DNA of 64,000 nucleotides from Chloroflexota bacterium. Lineage in GTDB: Bacteria > Chloroflexota > Dehalococcoidia > Lucifugimonadales > Lucifugimonadaceae. Shown here one piece after another: positions 53,923 to 63,644 of the stretch. Numbering within the stretch: the first letter of the stretch is position 1; each line of letters starts with the position of its first letter. Position numbers and translations under genes: made by a program. Where the stretch lies: NCBI GenBank assembly GCA_027618835.1, contig JAQCHZ010000010.1, positions 31,131-95,130 on the forward strand, read 5' to 3'. The notes below the pieces were generated by a model that saw nothing but the letters and a program-made list of their open reading frames with translations, ran no database searches and was not told where the DNA came from.

Positions 53923-55182
53923 CTATTTGCTCTGCTCCAACAGTTCGGCTAAGTACCAGCGAGCTTCTTCAGCCCATGCGGATACCTGTTCATCATTCGG
54001 CTTCTCGAGTCCGTTTCGGCGACCCGTGTAGACGTCCGATACGACTTCGGTAAGTCGATCGATCTCATCTGACTCAATAGACGAAAGTAGGGCACGTTTG
54101 AGAGTGGCGCCCAAGAAATCGTCCTGCTTCGCTCGCGACTCGATATCTATAGTCGGGCGAGTCGAGTCGGTAATTCGCTCCACCCAAACCCACGGCGAAC
54201 CACTGGCGTTCCAAGCGGCTCGCACGGAATCGAGTAGATCGTCGACGGCTCCCGTTGCTGCTAATTGTTCGTGGAGTGGACCGCGTCCTACTAAAGTTAG
54301 TCGGCAAACAACATCGCGATCTTCAGCTTGAACGCTGAGATTATCGGTCGCCTGTCTAATCGCTGAATCTAGATTGTCGATAGTTTCAATATTAGAAATA
54401 TCTACTTCGCCACGCTCCCATCGAACAACGTCGAGGGCTGCGAACTCAATCCGTGAAGCGCCTGAGTCGTCGACATCTACTACCAATGCGCCTCGGGCGC
54501 CGGTCTCGTTTGGGTGTCGACCTTGTGTGTTGCCCGGGTAGGCAATCACCGGCGCAGCTCGCTTGAGTGTTTGACGAGTGTGCACGTGACCTAACGCCCA
54601 GTAGTCGATTCCTGATTCTGAAAGGTCTTCAACTGTGCACGGTGCGTAGTTCGGGTGGGCGTTGTTGGCTCCTACGTTAGCGTGAAGGAGTCCGATGGTG
54701 AATAGATTGCCAGATTCAGGCGGAGTGAACTGTTTTGCAAGATTGTCGGTAACTTCGCGTGTTGGATAGCTCATGCCCTGAATGGCGGCGGCGATCTCGC
54801 CGTTCTTCTCAAAATTCTTCCACTCAGGAGTTGCACCGAATATGTGAACGCCTTCTGGCCACGAGATCGACGACTGCCAGCCATCGAGTGGATCGTGATT
54901 GCCGTGAACTACGAAAGATTGGATTCCGGCGTCAGCGAGTTTGGAAAGTCCGTCACGGAAGCGCAATTGGGCTCGAACTGATCGATCGGCGCCATCGTAA
55001 ACGTCACCAGCGATTACGAGGAAATCGACTTTTTGGTTAATGCAGAGATCGACCAAGTTCTGAAAGGCTTCAAAAGTTGCCTCTCGTAAACGGGTCGCTA
55101 TTCGATTATCGGCGTCACCGACCCCCGAAAAGGGTGAATCGATGTGAAGATCTGCCGCATGTACAAAGCGGAAAGAGTCCAT
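53923..55182 (-). CDS. Metallophosphoesterase, SbcD/Mre11-like (YhaO type)
   Basis: The 419-residue protein has the phosphoesterase motifs FVHAADLHIDSPF (D-x-H), LVIAGDVYDGAD, VVHGNHDPLDGW and GLLHANVG / WALGHVHTRQ, followed by a capping region. This is the order of Mre11-type nucleases. The stop is separated from the next gene's start by one base. Together with the YhaN-like ATPase it should act on DNA ends. The C-terminus ends LEEARWYLAELLEQ-like helices that may contact the coiled-coil partner. Confidence 0.9.
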   Translation of the reverse strand: MDSFRFVHAADLHIDSPFSGVGDADNRIATRLREATFEAFQNLVDLCINQKVDFLVIAGDVYDGADRSVRAQLRFRDGLSKLADAGIQSFVVHGNHDPLDGWQSSISWPEGVHIFGATPEWKNFEKNGEIAAAIQGMSYPTREVTDNLAKQFTPPESGNLFTIGLLHANVGANNAHPNYAPCTVEDLSESGIDYWALGHVHTRQTLKRAAPVIAYPGNTQGRHPNETGARGALVVDVDDSGASRIEFAALDVVRWERGEVDISNIETIDNLDSAIRQATDNLSVQAEDRDVVCRLTLVGRGPLHEQLAATGAVDDLLDSVRAAWNASGSPWVWVERITDSTRPTIDIESRAKQDDFLGATLKRALLSSIESDEIDRLTEVVSDVYTGRRNGLEKPNDEQVSAWAEEARWYLAELLEQSK

Positions 55183-55316
55183 ATCGTTGCGCTAACTCAC
55201 TTATGGGCCGGTTCGTTCAAATGGGTGATGTTCATTCGAGAGGGCTGTCACGTACAAGATACGTGGGGGTCAGCACGCGAGTACAGAACCGTTCGTAACG
55301 TAGTTCCGCTGTGTTT

Positions 55317-56014
55317 CTAGGCTTTGATGCCGATATAGATGCCTCGACCAGTTAGGCCTCCTTCGAGGTGTTCTATCTGCAAACCTGCCTTTTTGAACGC
55401 ATTTAGGTACTCATCGTGAGTGAACCAGCCCATTTCTTGGGTTTCGGTTACTTTACTGATTCCGTTTGAGTCGCCGATCAGATATTCAAGAACCAGTCGA
55501 CCACGTTCGACCGGTTCGCTAACCATCATTCGCGTGATGACGAATTCATCGGTTTTGTAGGTTTCGGAGTCGATACTGCCGATGAGCCACGCCTCTGGAG
55601 TGAGCCACGGCTCAACGAGAAGCATTCCGCCGGGATTCAGGTGCTCCGCCATGTTGACGATTGCTTTATCCATTCGTTCGACCGTTTTTGTGTAGCCGAT
55701 AGACGAAAAAAGGCAGGTGACGGCGTCGAATTTAGTGGCAAGATCGAAGTCGCACATGTCGCCAACGTGCAGAGGTAGCTTTGGCACTCGTTCTTTGGCG
55801 ATTGCGAGCATTTCGGGGTGGAGTTCCACACCTGTGCAATCGAACGTTTTGGTTAGGTGCTCCAGATGCTTTCCGGTTCCGCAGGCAACATCGAGAAGTG
55901 TTTTGGCGTTCGATACACGCTCACACTGACGAGCATTGAGACGAGTTCGCTCTCGCTTTCGTAATCCTTGTACGAGTAGACGGCGTCGTAGTGTTTGGAG
56001 GTTTTGGTGAACAT
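55317..56014 (-). pseudogene. Class I SAM methyltransferase with an N-terminal frameshift
   Basis: The main frame contains NAKTLLDVACGTGKHLEHL (motif I), CTGVELHPEMLAIAKERVP, LHVGDMCDFDLATKFDAVTCLFSSIGY and GGMLLVEPWLTPEAW, as in DesVI-type N-methyltransferases. Upstream, the true N-terminus lies in another phase: from an ATG at 56014 it reads MFTKTSKHYDAVYSYKDYES, the expected start of this family, and must shift near 55930-55950 to join the main frame. A single indel, real or from sequencing, explains this. The 249-codon frame from 56066 has a spurious basic start. Confidence 0.75.
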
Positions 56015-56080
56015 CGAAGTAGTTTAGGTTGTTTCGTGTTCGATCGAAATGCTTACTTGTAGTCACGATCTGGCGCGAGG

Positions 56081-56269
56081 CTAGCCCACGAACAAATCAA
56101 GAACGTTGCCGAAGCCTGAACCATCTAGTCGGTATAGCTCAGTGAATCCGCATTTTGTGCACGAAACCGTCTGATACTTCTGATTCTGTAGATTGAATAG
56201 GCGGCTGATTCCTGATCCCGTTGTTCCATGAGGGTTCCTTGGGGCATTGGTGGTTTCAGATACAAGCAT
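56081..56269 (-). CDS. Small Zn-ribbon protein, first CxxC lost
   Basis: The 62-residue product matches the small zinc-ribbon nucleic-acid-binding family (COG3478-like) in SGISRLFNLQNQKYQTVSCTKCGFTELYR and GFGNVLDLFVG. Homologues start with a first CPxCG knuckle; here that segment reads MLVSETTNAPRNPHG and has no cysteine, so only one half of the zinc site is present. A dispersed repeat lies right at the 5' end (56278-56303) and may have replaced the original start. The protein may be non-functional. Confidence 0.6.
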   Translation of the reverse strand: MLVSETTNAPRNPHGTTGSGISRLFNLQNQKYQTVSCTKCGFTELYRLDGSGFGNVLDLFVG

Positions 56270-56277
56270 CGTACATT

Positions 56278-56398
56278 GTCATGCTGAACTTGATTCAGTA
56301 TCTCGTTCGATGGAACGATGATTCAAGTTGGGGCGTTCTCGGCTGAGTCGTTCGATCGGGGAATGTAGCTCGTGATTCTGAATCGAGTTCAGAATGAC
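56278..56398. repeat. Pair of inverted palindromic repeats
   Basis: GTCATGCTGAACTTGATTCAGTATCTCG (from 56278) and its inverted counterpart GATTCTGAATCGAGTTCAGAATGACAG (about 56372-56400) bracket about 70 bases. These are diverged members of the GTCATCCTGAATTCATTTCAGGATCT family. Confidence 0.6.
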
Positions 56399-56423
56399 AG
56401 ATCAACGATTTATGCCCGATTAC

Positions 56424-56458
56424 AAAAAAAGGGTCGCACCTTTCGATGTGACCCTTTT
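56424..56458 (-). terminator. Intrinsic terminator of the groS-groL operon
   Basis: On the minus strand AAAAGGGTCaCA pairs with TGcGACCCTTTT around an 8-base loop and is followed by a T-run. It lies just downstream of the groL stop. Confidence 0.8.
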
Positions 56459-56486
56459 CCAAATTGCTTTGTAAAGCAAAGGCTAT

Positions 56487-58118
<1,632 letters not shown>

Positions 58119-58157
58119 TTATAAATCTCCAAATTGAGATGATTAGTTCTAACCGAA

Positions 58158-58454
58158 CTATCCAACGATTGCGAGGATGTCGCTCTCTCGAACGATGAGG
58201 TAGTCAACTCCGCCTTCTACGTACTCGGTACCTGCGTACTTCGAGTAGATGACGGTCTGGCCGACTGAAACAGGCATGTCGATGACTGTGCCGTCGTCGG
58301 TTGTTCGACCTGGGCCGGCTGCAACAACTGCACCCTGTTGAGGCTTTTCTTTCGCTGTGTCGGGAATGATGATTCCGCCGGGAGAGGTTGATGCCTCTGA
58401 GTCGGCAGGCTTGATAATCACCCTGTCACCAAGCGGTGTGAGGTTCAATGCCAC
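58158..58454 (-). CDS. groS: Co-chaperonin GroES
   Basis: The start was set at a GTG (58454) because AAGGAGAAC lies upstream at suitable distance and MALNLTPLGDRVIIKP then matches the family's first residues; the longer frame from 58523 has no similarity. The 98-residue protein has the mobile loop GGIIIPDTAKEKPQQGAVVAAG and ends YLIVRESDILAIVG. It forms the heptameric lid of GroEL, encoded directly downstream. Confidence 0.97.
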   Translation of the reverse strand: MALNLTPLGDRVIIKPADSEASTSPGGIIIPDTAKEKPQQGAVVAAGPGRTTDDGTVIDMPVSVGQTVIYSKYAGTEYVEGGVDYLIVRESDILAIVG

Positions 58455-58578
58455 TGAAATGGTTCTCCTTAGTGGTAGACGAGAATTCGGTTTTTCAAAC
58501 TCAAATGAACGATGCGGACACACCGATTCAATCTCAATTCAGACCGATTTCTTGATTAACACTCGACCTTGCGGACTA

Positions 58579-58605
58579 TTAGCAGTCGCGGGCTTCGAGT
58601 GCCAG
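58579..58605. promoter_or_regulatory. CIRCE operator (HrcA binding site)
   Basis: TTAGCAgTC, 9 bases, GAGTGCcAg matches the CIRCE consensus TTAGCACTC-N9-GAGTGCTAA at 15 of 18 positions. It lies 125 bases upstream of the groS start codon, where the heat-shock repressor HrcA would act. hrcA itself is not in the window. Confidence 0.75.
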
Positions 58606-58698
58606 TCAACGAATTCTATGAACGGGAAGGGCATGCGTCAACACGAGATGTCAGTGAGTTTGCACTACGACAGGTGATTGGATGTGAGGCGAAGGGCT

Positions 58699-59892
58699 CT
58701 ACGGTTGCGACGATTCGAACAGGATTTCGCCGTCGATTTCGATTTTTACTTGACGCTGGAACTCATTTATAGCGGCGAGATTTACTTCTACACCGAGTCC
58801 GGGCTTGTCGGAGGCTCGCACTAGTCCGTCGGTATCTCTGAAAATGCCTGTTGGGGCGGTTAGTCCGAGGATTAATGCAGAATCGCCAGCCGGGTATTCG
58901 GTTAGATCGAACTCTTCGTATCCGGCGAATACGTGAATTGACGCCGCTACTGAAAGATGGCTTTTGAACGTGTGGTTCACGTACTGGATGCCGAGTTCGT
59001 GGGCTTTGTCTGCGACTCGTTTGGCTTCAGTAATTCCGCCAATGCGTCCGACATCGATCTGAACGAAATCCAGGCCTGCATTTGTCATCATGTCGTCGGC
59101 AGCTCGGAAGTAGTCGGCGCCTTCGCCTCCGGCAACACCGATATTTATATCGTTCGCACGAACCCTATCGCTCAACGCTTTGTATGCGCCAATTTCTTCG
59201 GTTCGCAGTGGTTCTTCAAGCCAAGTGACGCCAATATCAGCGAATGCGACAGCACGTTCGTATGCGGCATCGACGTCGTCGCCCCAAATAACTCCGGCAT
59301 CGACCATCAACTTAGCGTCGGGTCCGAGTCCGTCACGGGCAGCCTGCACAAGAGCGATATCGTCGGCCAGCGAGCCGCGACCCATCGGGCCCCAACCGAA
59401 CTTGGCAGCTCGGAATTCACGTTCGACGATCGAATCTGCTATCGCACGGGTCTCAGCAGGGTCGTCACCGAAGAGCACGCTGGCGTACGGAAGTTTCTTG
59501 TACGAGGCATCGTGACCGATCAGCTTCCAAACTGGTTCACCCAGATGTTTACCTAGCACGTCCCACATAGCGATATCGGCACCGGCTACGGCGTGGTCGA
59601 GTTGCTGGATATCAAGTCCATACTCACCGGCTTTGTTTCGAAGGCGAACTACATCTTCTGGCGAATCGAGAGTTTCTCCGAGCAACGCTTCACGAATGTT
59701 GATGATGTTCGAGTGTGACATAGGCATCACGTAGGCAGTCAACGATACGAGCGGCGATGCGTCGCATTCACCCCAGCCTTCGAGTCCGTTGTCAGTTCGG
59801 ACACGAACTACGAGCGAGTCCTGGGTGCCATCGGCGGTTCGAGTGATTTTCGTGAGCGCGACGTAAAAGAGATCGATTGCTTCGATTTTCAA
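58699..59892 (-). CDS. Enolase-superfamily enzyme (mandelate racemase/muconate lactonizing type)
   Basis: The 397-residue protein is the fourth MR/MLE member of the window. It has K164 (RAAKFGWGP), metal ligands D198 (MVDAGV), E226 (WLEEP) and E257 (GGEGAD), and the D280/H307 pair (QIDVGR, YVNHTF). The third-ligand loop and the lack of a KxK motif set it apart from the three genes at 5-9 kb. It lies 4 bp downstream of a dapA-like aldolase gene on the same strand. The likely pathway is dehydration of a sugar acid followed by retro-aldol cleavage, but this is inferred. Confidence 0.88.
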   Translation of the reverse strand: MKIEAIDLFYVALTKITRTADGTQDSLVVRVRTDNGLEGWGECDASPLVSLTAYVMPMSHSNIINIREALLGETLDSPEDVVRLRNKAGEYGLDIQQLDHAVAGADIAMWDVLGKHLGEPVWKLIGHDASYKKLPYASVLFGDDPAETRAIADSIVEREFRAAKFGWGPMGRGSLADDIALVQAARDGLGPDAKLMVDAGVIWGDDVDAAYERAVAFADIGVTWLEEPLRTEEIGAYKALSDRVRANDINIGVAGGEGADYFRAADDMMTNAGLDFVQIDVGRIGGITEAKRVADKAHELGIQYVNHTFKSHLSVAASIHVFAGYEEFDLTEYPAGDSALILGLTAPTGIFRDTDGLVRASDKPGLGVEVNLAAINEFQRQVKIEIDGEILFESSQP

Positions 59893-59896
59893 GGTG

Positions 59897-60817
59897 CTAG
59901 GAAGCCTTCCAGGTCATTAGATCGTCGATCGACGCCAATAGCGTGTCGTACTCAGCGAGGTCGTATTTGTCTAAGTCGCTCTTGCCGGGTGAGCGGGTGG
60001 TTGGTGACGTGATAACGCCTCGGCGATAGAGAATTTCTTTGAACGCCCGCATCCCGTATAGACTTTCGTAGTTATTGAGAGGTGCCATACGAGTGTGAAT
60101 CTCTCTGGCCTCGGACTCGTCACCGGCTTCGAGCAGATTCCACATATTCGAGTGGATATCGCCAAAGTGAGACGCTGGCATGTTCCCGCACATTCCGCGA
60201 TTGAACTCGGAAATAAGGAACTTGCAACCCATGCCGCCCATAACGCCTTTGACTGAATCGCCAGCTTGCTCGAGTAGCGCGGTCGTTAGCTGTGCGGCAA
60301 ATGTAGTTTCTTCTTTGACGTAACTAACGTTTTCCACGTTTTCGCAAAGATCGGCGAGTTGTGCCGCACTGAAGGGTGCCCCCAACGTGTGATTCTGAAC
60401 CCAAATCGGAATATCTACGGCATCACTGAGTAGTTCGAAGAAATTTCGCACTTCAGCCGTAGATGGTCGTGAAATGTTGAACGGCGGCATAGCGATCACG
60501 GAGTCGAACCCGGCACCTTCTGCGTACTTCGCCAGTTCGATCGAGTGAATATTTGAGATACCCGAAATCCCAGCAACCGTTGGAACGCGATTGGCAATGA
60601 CTTTGGTGGTGATATCGAATACCTGTTTGCGCTCAGTGTCAGTGAGTGCTTGGTATTCGCTTGCCATCACGGGCATCACGATGCCATGGCAGCCGTTTTC
60701 TACAGAAAAATCGAGCACACTCTCGAGCGAGCGTACATCGAGAGTTTCGTCTTCGTTGAAAGGTGTTGCGGGTATTCCGTAGATGCCGCGGTATTGATCG
60801 GAAGTGTTATTGGTCAT
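59897..60817 (-). CDS. DapA/N-acetylneuraminate lyase-family aldolase without the usual tyrosine
   Basis: The 306-residue TIM-barrel protein has GIYGIPATPFNEDETLD, GCHGIVMPVMASEYQALTDTERK, the AGAGFDSVIAMPPF loop and the Schiff-base lysine K168 (SYVKEET). The residue that is normally tyrosine in the YNxP motif reads glutamine (Q141 in IWVQNHT), so catalysis must differ from classical dihydrodipicolinate synthase. It is encoded 4 bp before the MR/MLE gene, a pairing seen in sugar-acid pathways using 2-keto-3-deoxy acids. Confidence 0.88.
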   Translation of the reverse strand: MTNNTSDQYRGIYGIPATPFNEDETLDVRSLESVLDFSVENGCHGIVMPVMASEYQALTDTERKQVFDITTKVIANRVPTVAGISGISNIHSIELAKYAEGAGFDSVIAMPPFNISRPSTAEVRNFFELLSDAVDIPIWVQNHTLGAPFSAAQLADLCENVENVSYVKEETTFAAQLTTALLEQAGDSVKGVMGGMGCKFLISEFNRGMCGNMPASHFGDIHSNMWNLLEAGDESEAREIHTRMAPLNNYESLYGMRAFKEILYRRGVITSPTTRSPGKSDLDKYDLAEYDTLLASIDDLMTWKAS

Positions 60818-60854
60818 CTATTGGTCAGTGGAATAAGGATTGGTAGCCGCCAGA

Positions 60855-61541
60855 TTAGCCTTTGCGGAGTCGCAGAATGTAGTGACGACCGCCCCGGGTA
60901 TACGGAACGATGCTTTCGTTCATGATGTCGATCAGTTCGCGTGCGCCGATCATCTTAGATTCGTGAAGGAGGCGTGCCTCTGTTTCTTTCGCTCGGTTGA
61001 ACGCGAAAGCTAGATCAGTAACGTCTAGTGAGATTTCTAGTTCAAGTCCCCAACTTTCAGCGAGCTGAAGGGGGGTGACTTTGGGATCTTTGAACAGCGA
61101 AATTACTATAAAGCTTCCGCCGGGTTTTAGAACGCGCTTTACTTCAGCCGGGTCGTAAACGTCGGTGGTCATAACCATGTCGAACGAATTGTCGTCGAAC
61201 GGTAGATCTTCGACAGGAGCCTTCACAAACGTGCAAAGCTCAGAAATATTTTCGATTTCTGCCAGATCTCTAGCGACAGTTAGCGCTTGCTCGTCGATGT
61301 CATTCCCGTACACCTGGCATCCGTACAGAGATGCCATCCATCGGGCATTTCCGCCAACCGCACAGGCAGTATCGAGCACTTTCGTTTCAGTGGTTATCTT
61401 CTGTTCTTCAAGAGCGATCCGGAAGATCGTTTGGTTACCACCGACGTGCATAAACTCGCCGTATGAGGCGTGATCCCACCTCGGTTGGTCGTCGAACCAC
61501 TGCTGAAGTCGTTGAGTTTTGTTGTTCAAGCTTTGAGCCAT
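60855..61541 (-). CDS. Class I SAM-dependent methyltransferase
   Basis: The 228-residue protein has motif I KVLDTACAVGGNARWMASLYG, the acidic end of strand two VYGNDIDEQAL, APVEDLPFDDNSFDMVMTTDV and VLKPGGSFIVISLF. An N-terminal helical extension (QRLQQWFDDQPRWDHASYGEF) precedes the fold. Target unknown; this MerR-less, UbiE-like type often methylates small molecules. It lies 37 bp upstream of the dapA-like gene, probably in one operon. Confidence 0.85.
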   Translation of the reverse strand: MAQSLNNKTQRLQQWFDDQPRWDHASYGEFMHVGGNQTIFRIALEEQKITTETKVLDTACAVGGNARWMASLYGCQVYGNDIDEQALTVARDLAEIENISELCTFVKAPVEDLPFDDNSFDMVMTTDVYDPAEVKRVLKPGGSFIVISLFKDPKVTPLQLAESWGLELEISLDVTDLAFAFNRAKETEARLLHESKMIGARELIDIMNESIVPYTRGGRHYILRLRKG

Positions 61542-61689
61542 GTACGAATTTCCTGAGCCGATTTTAGGTTCAAGTTCAATCTGATGATTCTATCGATTCA
61601 GAATCACCAATTAATTTACTCCGAACATATTAAGCTTTCGCCGATCAGGTGTCGGTACTAATAGTTCTCTAATTCGTTTGAGCTAGACG

Positions 61690-61727
61690 CGAAAAGCGCT
61701 CCTCGATAAATCGAAGAGCGCTTTTCG
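61690..61727. terminator. Strong bidirectional terminator
   Basis: CGAAAAGCGCTC-c-TCG pairs with CGA-a-GAGCGCTTTTCG around ATAAAT. It lies 23 bases downstream of the secreted repeat protein gene on the minus strand and could serve both directions. Confidence 0.8.
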
Positions 61728-61749
61728 TAGGAGGTCTGGTTGGTACGGA

Positions 61750-62421
61750 CTAAACGCTAATTTCGTCGCCGTTCGGGAGAGTGAACGATGTACCCGAGCC
61801 AGAGTCAGGGGCTTGCTGCCCAAAATCACGTGATCCGGGGGCACCTTGTCCACGTCCATGCTCGCGCTCATCAGGTCCGCCGCGGTGATGACGTCCGTGA
61901 CCGTGGCGACCACGTTGGCCTTCGCCTTCTCGGTCGCCCTTTAGTTCGCCACGAAGGTCATCGAGGTAGTCGGGTTTGGCTTCGTTCCACACAGTAATCT
62001 CGTCGGCTTCTGCCTGAGTGATGACATCCTGCTCAACGAGTGCCGCAAGTCGAGCTTCGATACTTGCATCGTTACCAGTACCGTGACCGCGTCCGAGCTG
62101 CTTCAAATCGTCCATGACTTCAGGCTTGGAGTCTTCCCAAGCGTCGATCTCGTTGGCCTGAGCCTGTGTAATAGTTCCGGCTTGAACGAGAACCGCTAGT
62201 CGCTCATCCTGTGATGCCTCGCGGTGCTCTTCTCGAGCAGTGCTCATTGCGGTGTCGAGGGAGTCTCGGTCGATGCCGAGAATTTCAGCGACTCGGTCTT
62301 TGATTGAATCTCGTGGATTCTCACCGTCTACTGGGCTCTCTTGGGCGAATGCTGCTCCTGCGAGGGCGAATGCTCCGAGGAGTCCAGCGGTAACGCCGAG
62401 AGTAATTTTTCGTTTGAACAT
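61750..62421 (-). CDS. Secreted protein with YckD-like repeats and a His/Gly/Arg-rich tail
   Basis: The 223-residue protein has a clear signal peptide (MFKRKITLGV..., cleavage after AFA at about 26). The mature part carries two copies of a unit, L-x-LVxxxxITQAxAxEIxxWxxxKP, at about 74-107 and 124-157, like DUF2680/YckD-type repeats. A tail (about 161-195) rich in His, Gly and Arg (GRHGHGRHHRGG) may bind metal. Its role is unknown. It is followed by a strong terminator and preceded by a repeat-poor promoter region. Confidence 0.75.
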   Translation of the reverse strand: MFKRKITLGVTAGLLGAFALAGAAFAQESPVDGENPRDSIKDRVAEILGIDRDSLDTAMSTAREEHREASQDERLAVLVQAGTITQAQANEIDAWEDSKPEVMDDLKQLGRGHGTGNDASIEARLAALVEQDVITQAEADEITVWNEAKPDYLDDLRGELKGDREGEGQRGRHGHGRHHRGGPDEREHGRGQGAPGSRDFGQQAPDSGSGTSFTLPNGDEISV

Positions 62422-62724
62422 TTTCTAAACCTTTGGTCGATTGTCAGACCTGATTGATTGCCTACAACCAAATTTAGAAAACGAATGTGTGGAACCTGTT
62501 CAGAGAGTGTGTAGAAATGTTGAAGGAGAGCTTGTTTAGATGCATGCTCGAAATGTTCTAGCGTGATGCTCTCGAAGAATCACGGCGATTTGAAAGTTGA
62601 CTGCTTGGTGAGCGAGTTTTCACACCACCTCACCAGATCCCTCGGCTGCGCTCGGGACTCGTTTGGGCTCCTAAATAGACGGCTTCCACTTGCCTTCGAC
62701 CCGTACCGCCTCCTGATTACCTGG
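62422..62724. other. Intergenic region with one repeat fragment
   Basis: The 303 bases hold a half-copy of the CACCAGATCCCTCGG..GCTCGGGACTCG element (about 62632-62660). No gene is supported. The promoter of the secreted repeat protein should lie at its left end. Confidence 0.5.
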
Positions 62725-63066
62725 CTAACGCGGTGTCGTGGTGATTAGTTCTAACGGGTCATCACCTGTTGCACGGAACTGGAATGTTGTGCCCAAGGGA
62801 ATTTCGCATGAAACCCCGGATTTCATGTTGATAACAGACTCTCCCTCCGAGTTTTTACACCAGAATTCGCCCTCACCACCAACACAAACCCATCCTTCTT
62901 CAACAGTTATATGATGCACAGCGTGGGTCGTAGTCCCGGAATGAAGTAGGGCATAAACCATGCTTGAAGCTTCATCGATTGACTGAAGAAAGCGTATCTC
63001 AGATCCATCAGGTGCAATGACGTCAGGCGTTTCAGACATGTCGGCGAGTATTTTTGGATCGATCAT
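62725..63066 (-). CDS. Cupin-domain protein
   Basis: The 113-residue cupin reads MIDPKILADMSETPDVIAP, then AVHHITVEEGWVCVGGEGEFWCK, and VSCEIPLGTTFQFRATGDDPLEL. Metal-site residues are reduced: HH in motif 1, no clear glutamate-histidine in motif 2. The start at 63066 was chosen by domain length; ATG codons at 63099 and 63150 are open in the same frame and no ribosome site decides between them. Function unknown. Confidence 0.7.
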   Translation of the reverse strand: MIDPKILADMSETPDVIAPDGSEIRFLQSIDEASSMVYALLHSGTTTHAVHHITVEEGWVCVGGEGEFWCKNSEGESVINMKSGVSCEIPLGTTFQFRATGDDPLELITTTPR

Positions 63067-63165
63067 CTTCCGATGATAGCTGTCCTGAGTATTTATCATC
63101 GAGTTAAAGCAGAACACCCCGCAATTATCTGGGTGTTCTGAGGAGACCAATCAAATTTTTTGATT

Positions 63166-63644
63166 CTATGAAGGTACTTGAGCAGTTTCCTCTAAGTACA
63201 GAAGGGTTGCCTGAACTCGCTGGTCGATTGATTCGCTCTCGTCGATGTGTAGATCTGTATAGATCGTCTGCAACAGCGGTTCAATCATGTTTTCGTCTAT
63301 CTGCAGTTCTTCCGATATGGCCGCATCAGCGTATCCAGATGAAATAAACATAAGGCTTCCATCTGATTGTGGGTCAGGCGTTCTAGAACCGATCGTTGGC
63401 GCGGTAAGAGATCGAGAATAACTGTAGGGTCCATAGTGACTTGCCCTGCTGCCGCTGATTCGATGGCGCGGGAAAGCGAGTGAATGTCGGAAATACTCTG
63501 CTTGAGCAGGAATGACCAACCTGAAGTGCCTTTGTCGATCGCTGAAACTAGAATCTCCCTGAAGAGAGATTTGTTATCGCATACAAGAACGTTGATCGGG
63601 GTCAGTGGAGCTTCATTGCTGAAGTTGAACTGAGCGTGGTCCAT
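63166..63644 (-). pseudogene. LuxR/NarL-type response regulator, truncated and frameshifted
   Basis: The reading starts PINVLVCDNKSLFREILVSAIDK (receiver start), then jumps to GWSFLLKQSISDIHSLSRAIESAAAGQ, which is the end of the receiver and the linker; the part with the phospho-acceptor is missing. The HTH domain begins ERLTHNQMEALCL and needs a phase change near 63350 to continue MFISSGYADAAISEELQI and IEPLLQTIYTDLHI. It is a non-functional remnant. No kinase gene is near. Confidence 0.8.

Noticed and set aside
60480..60530. GAGTCGAACCCGGC resembling a tRNA T-arm
   Set aside because: It lies inside the dapA-like coding sequence and no acceptor or anticodon stem can be formed around it.
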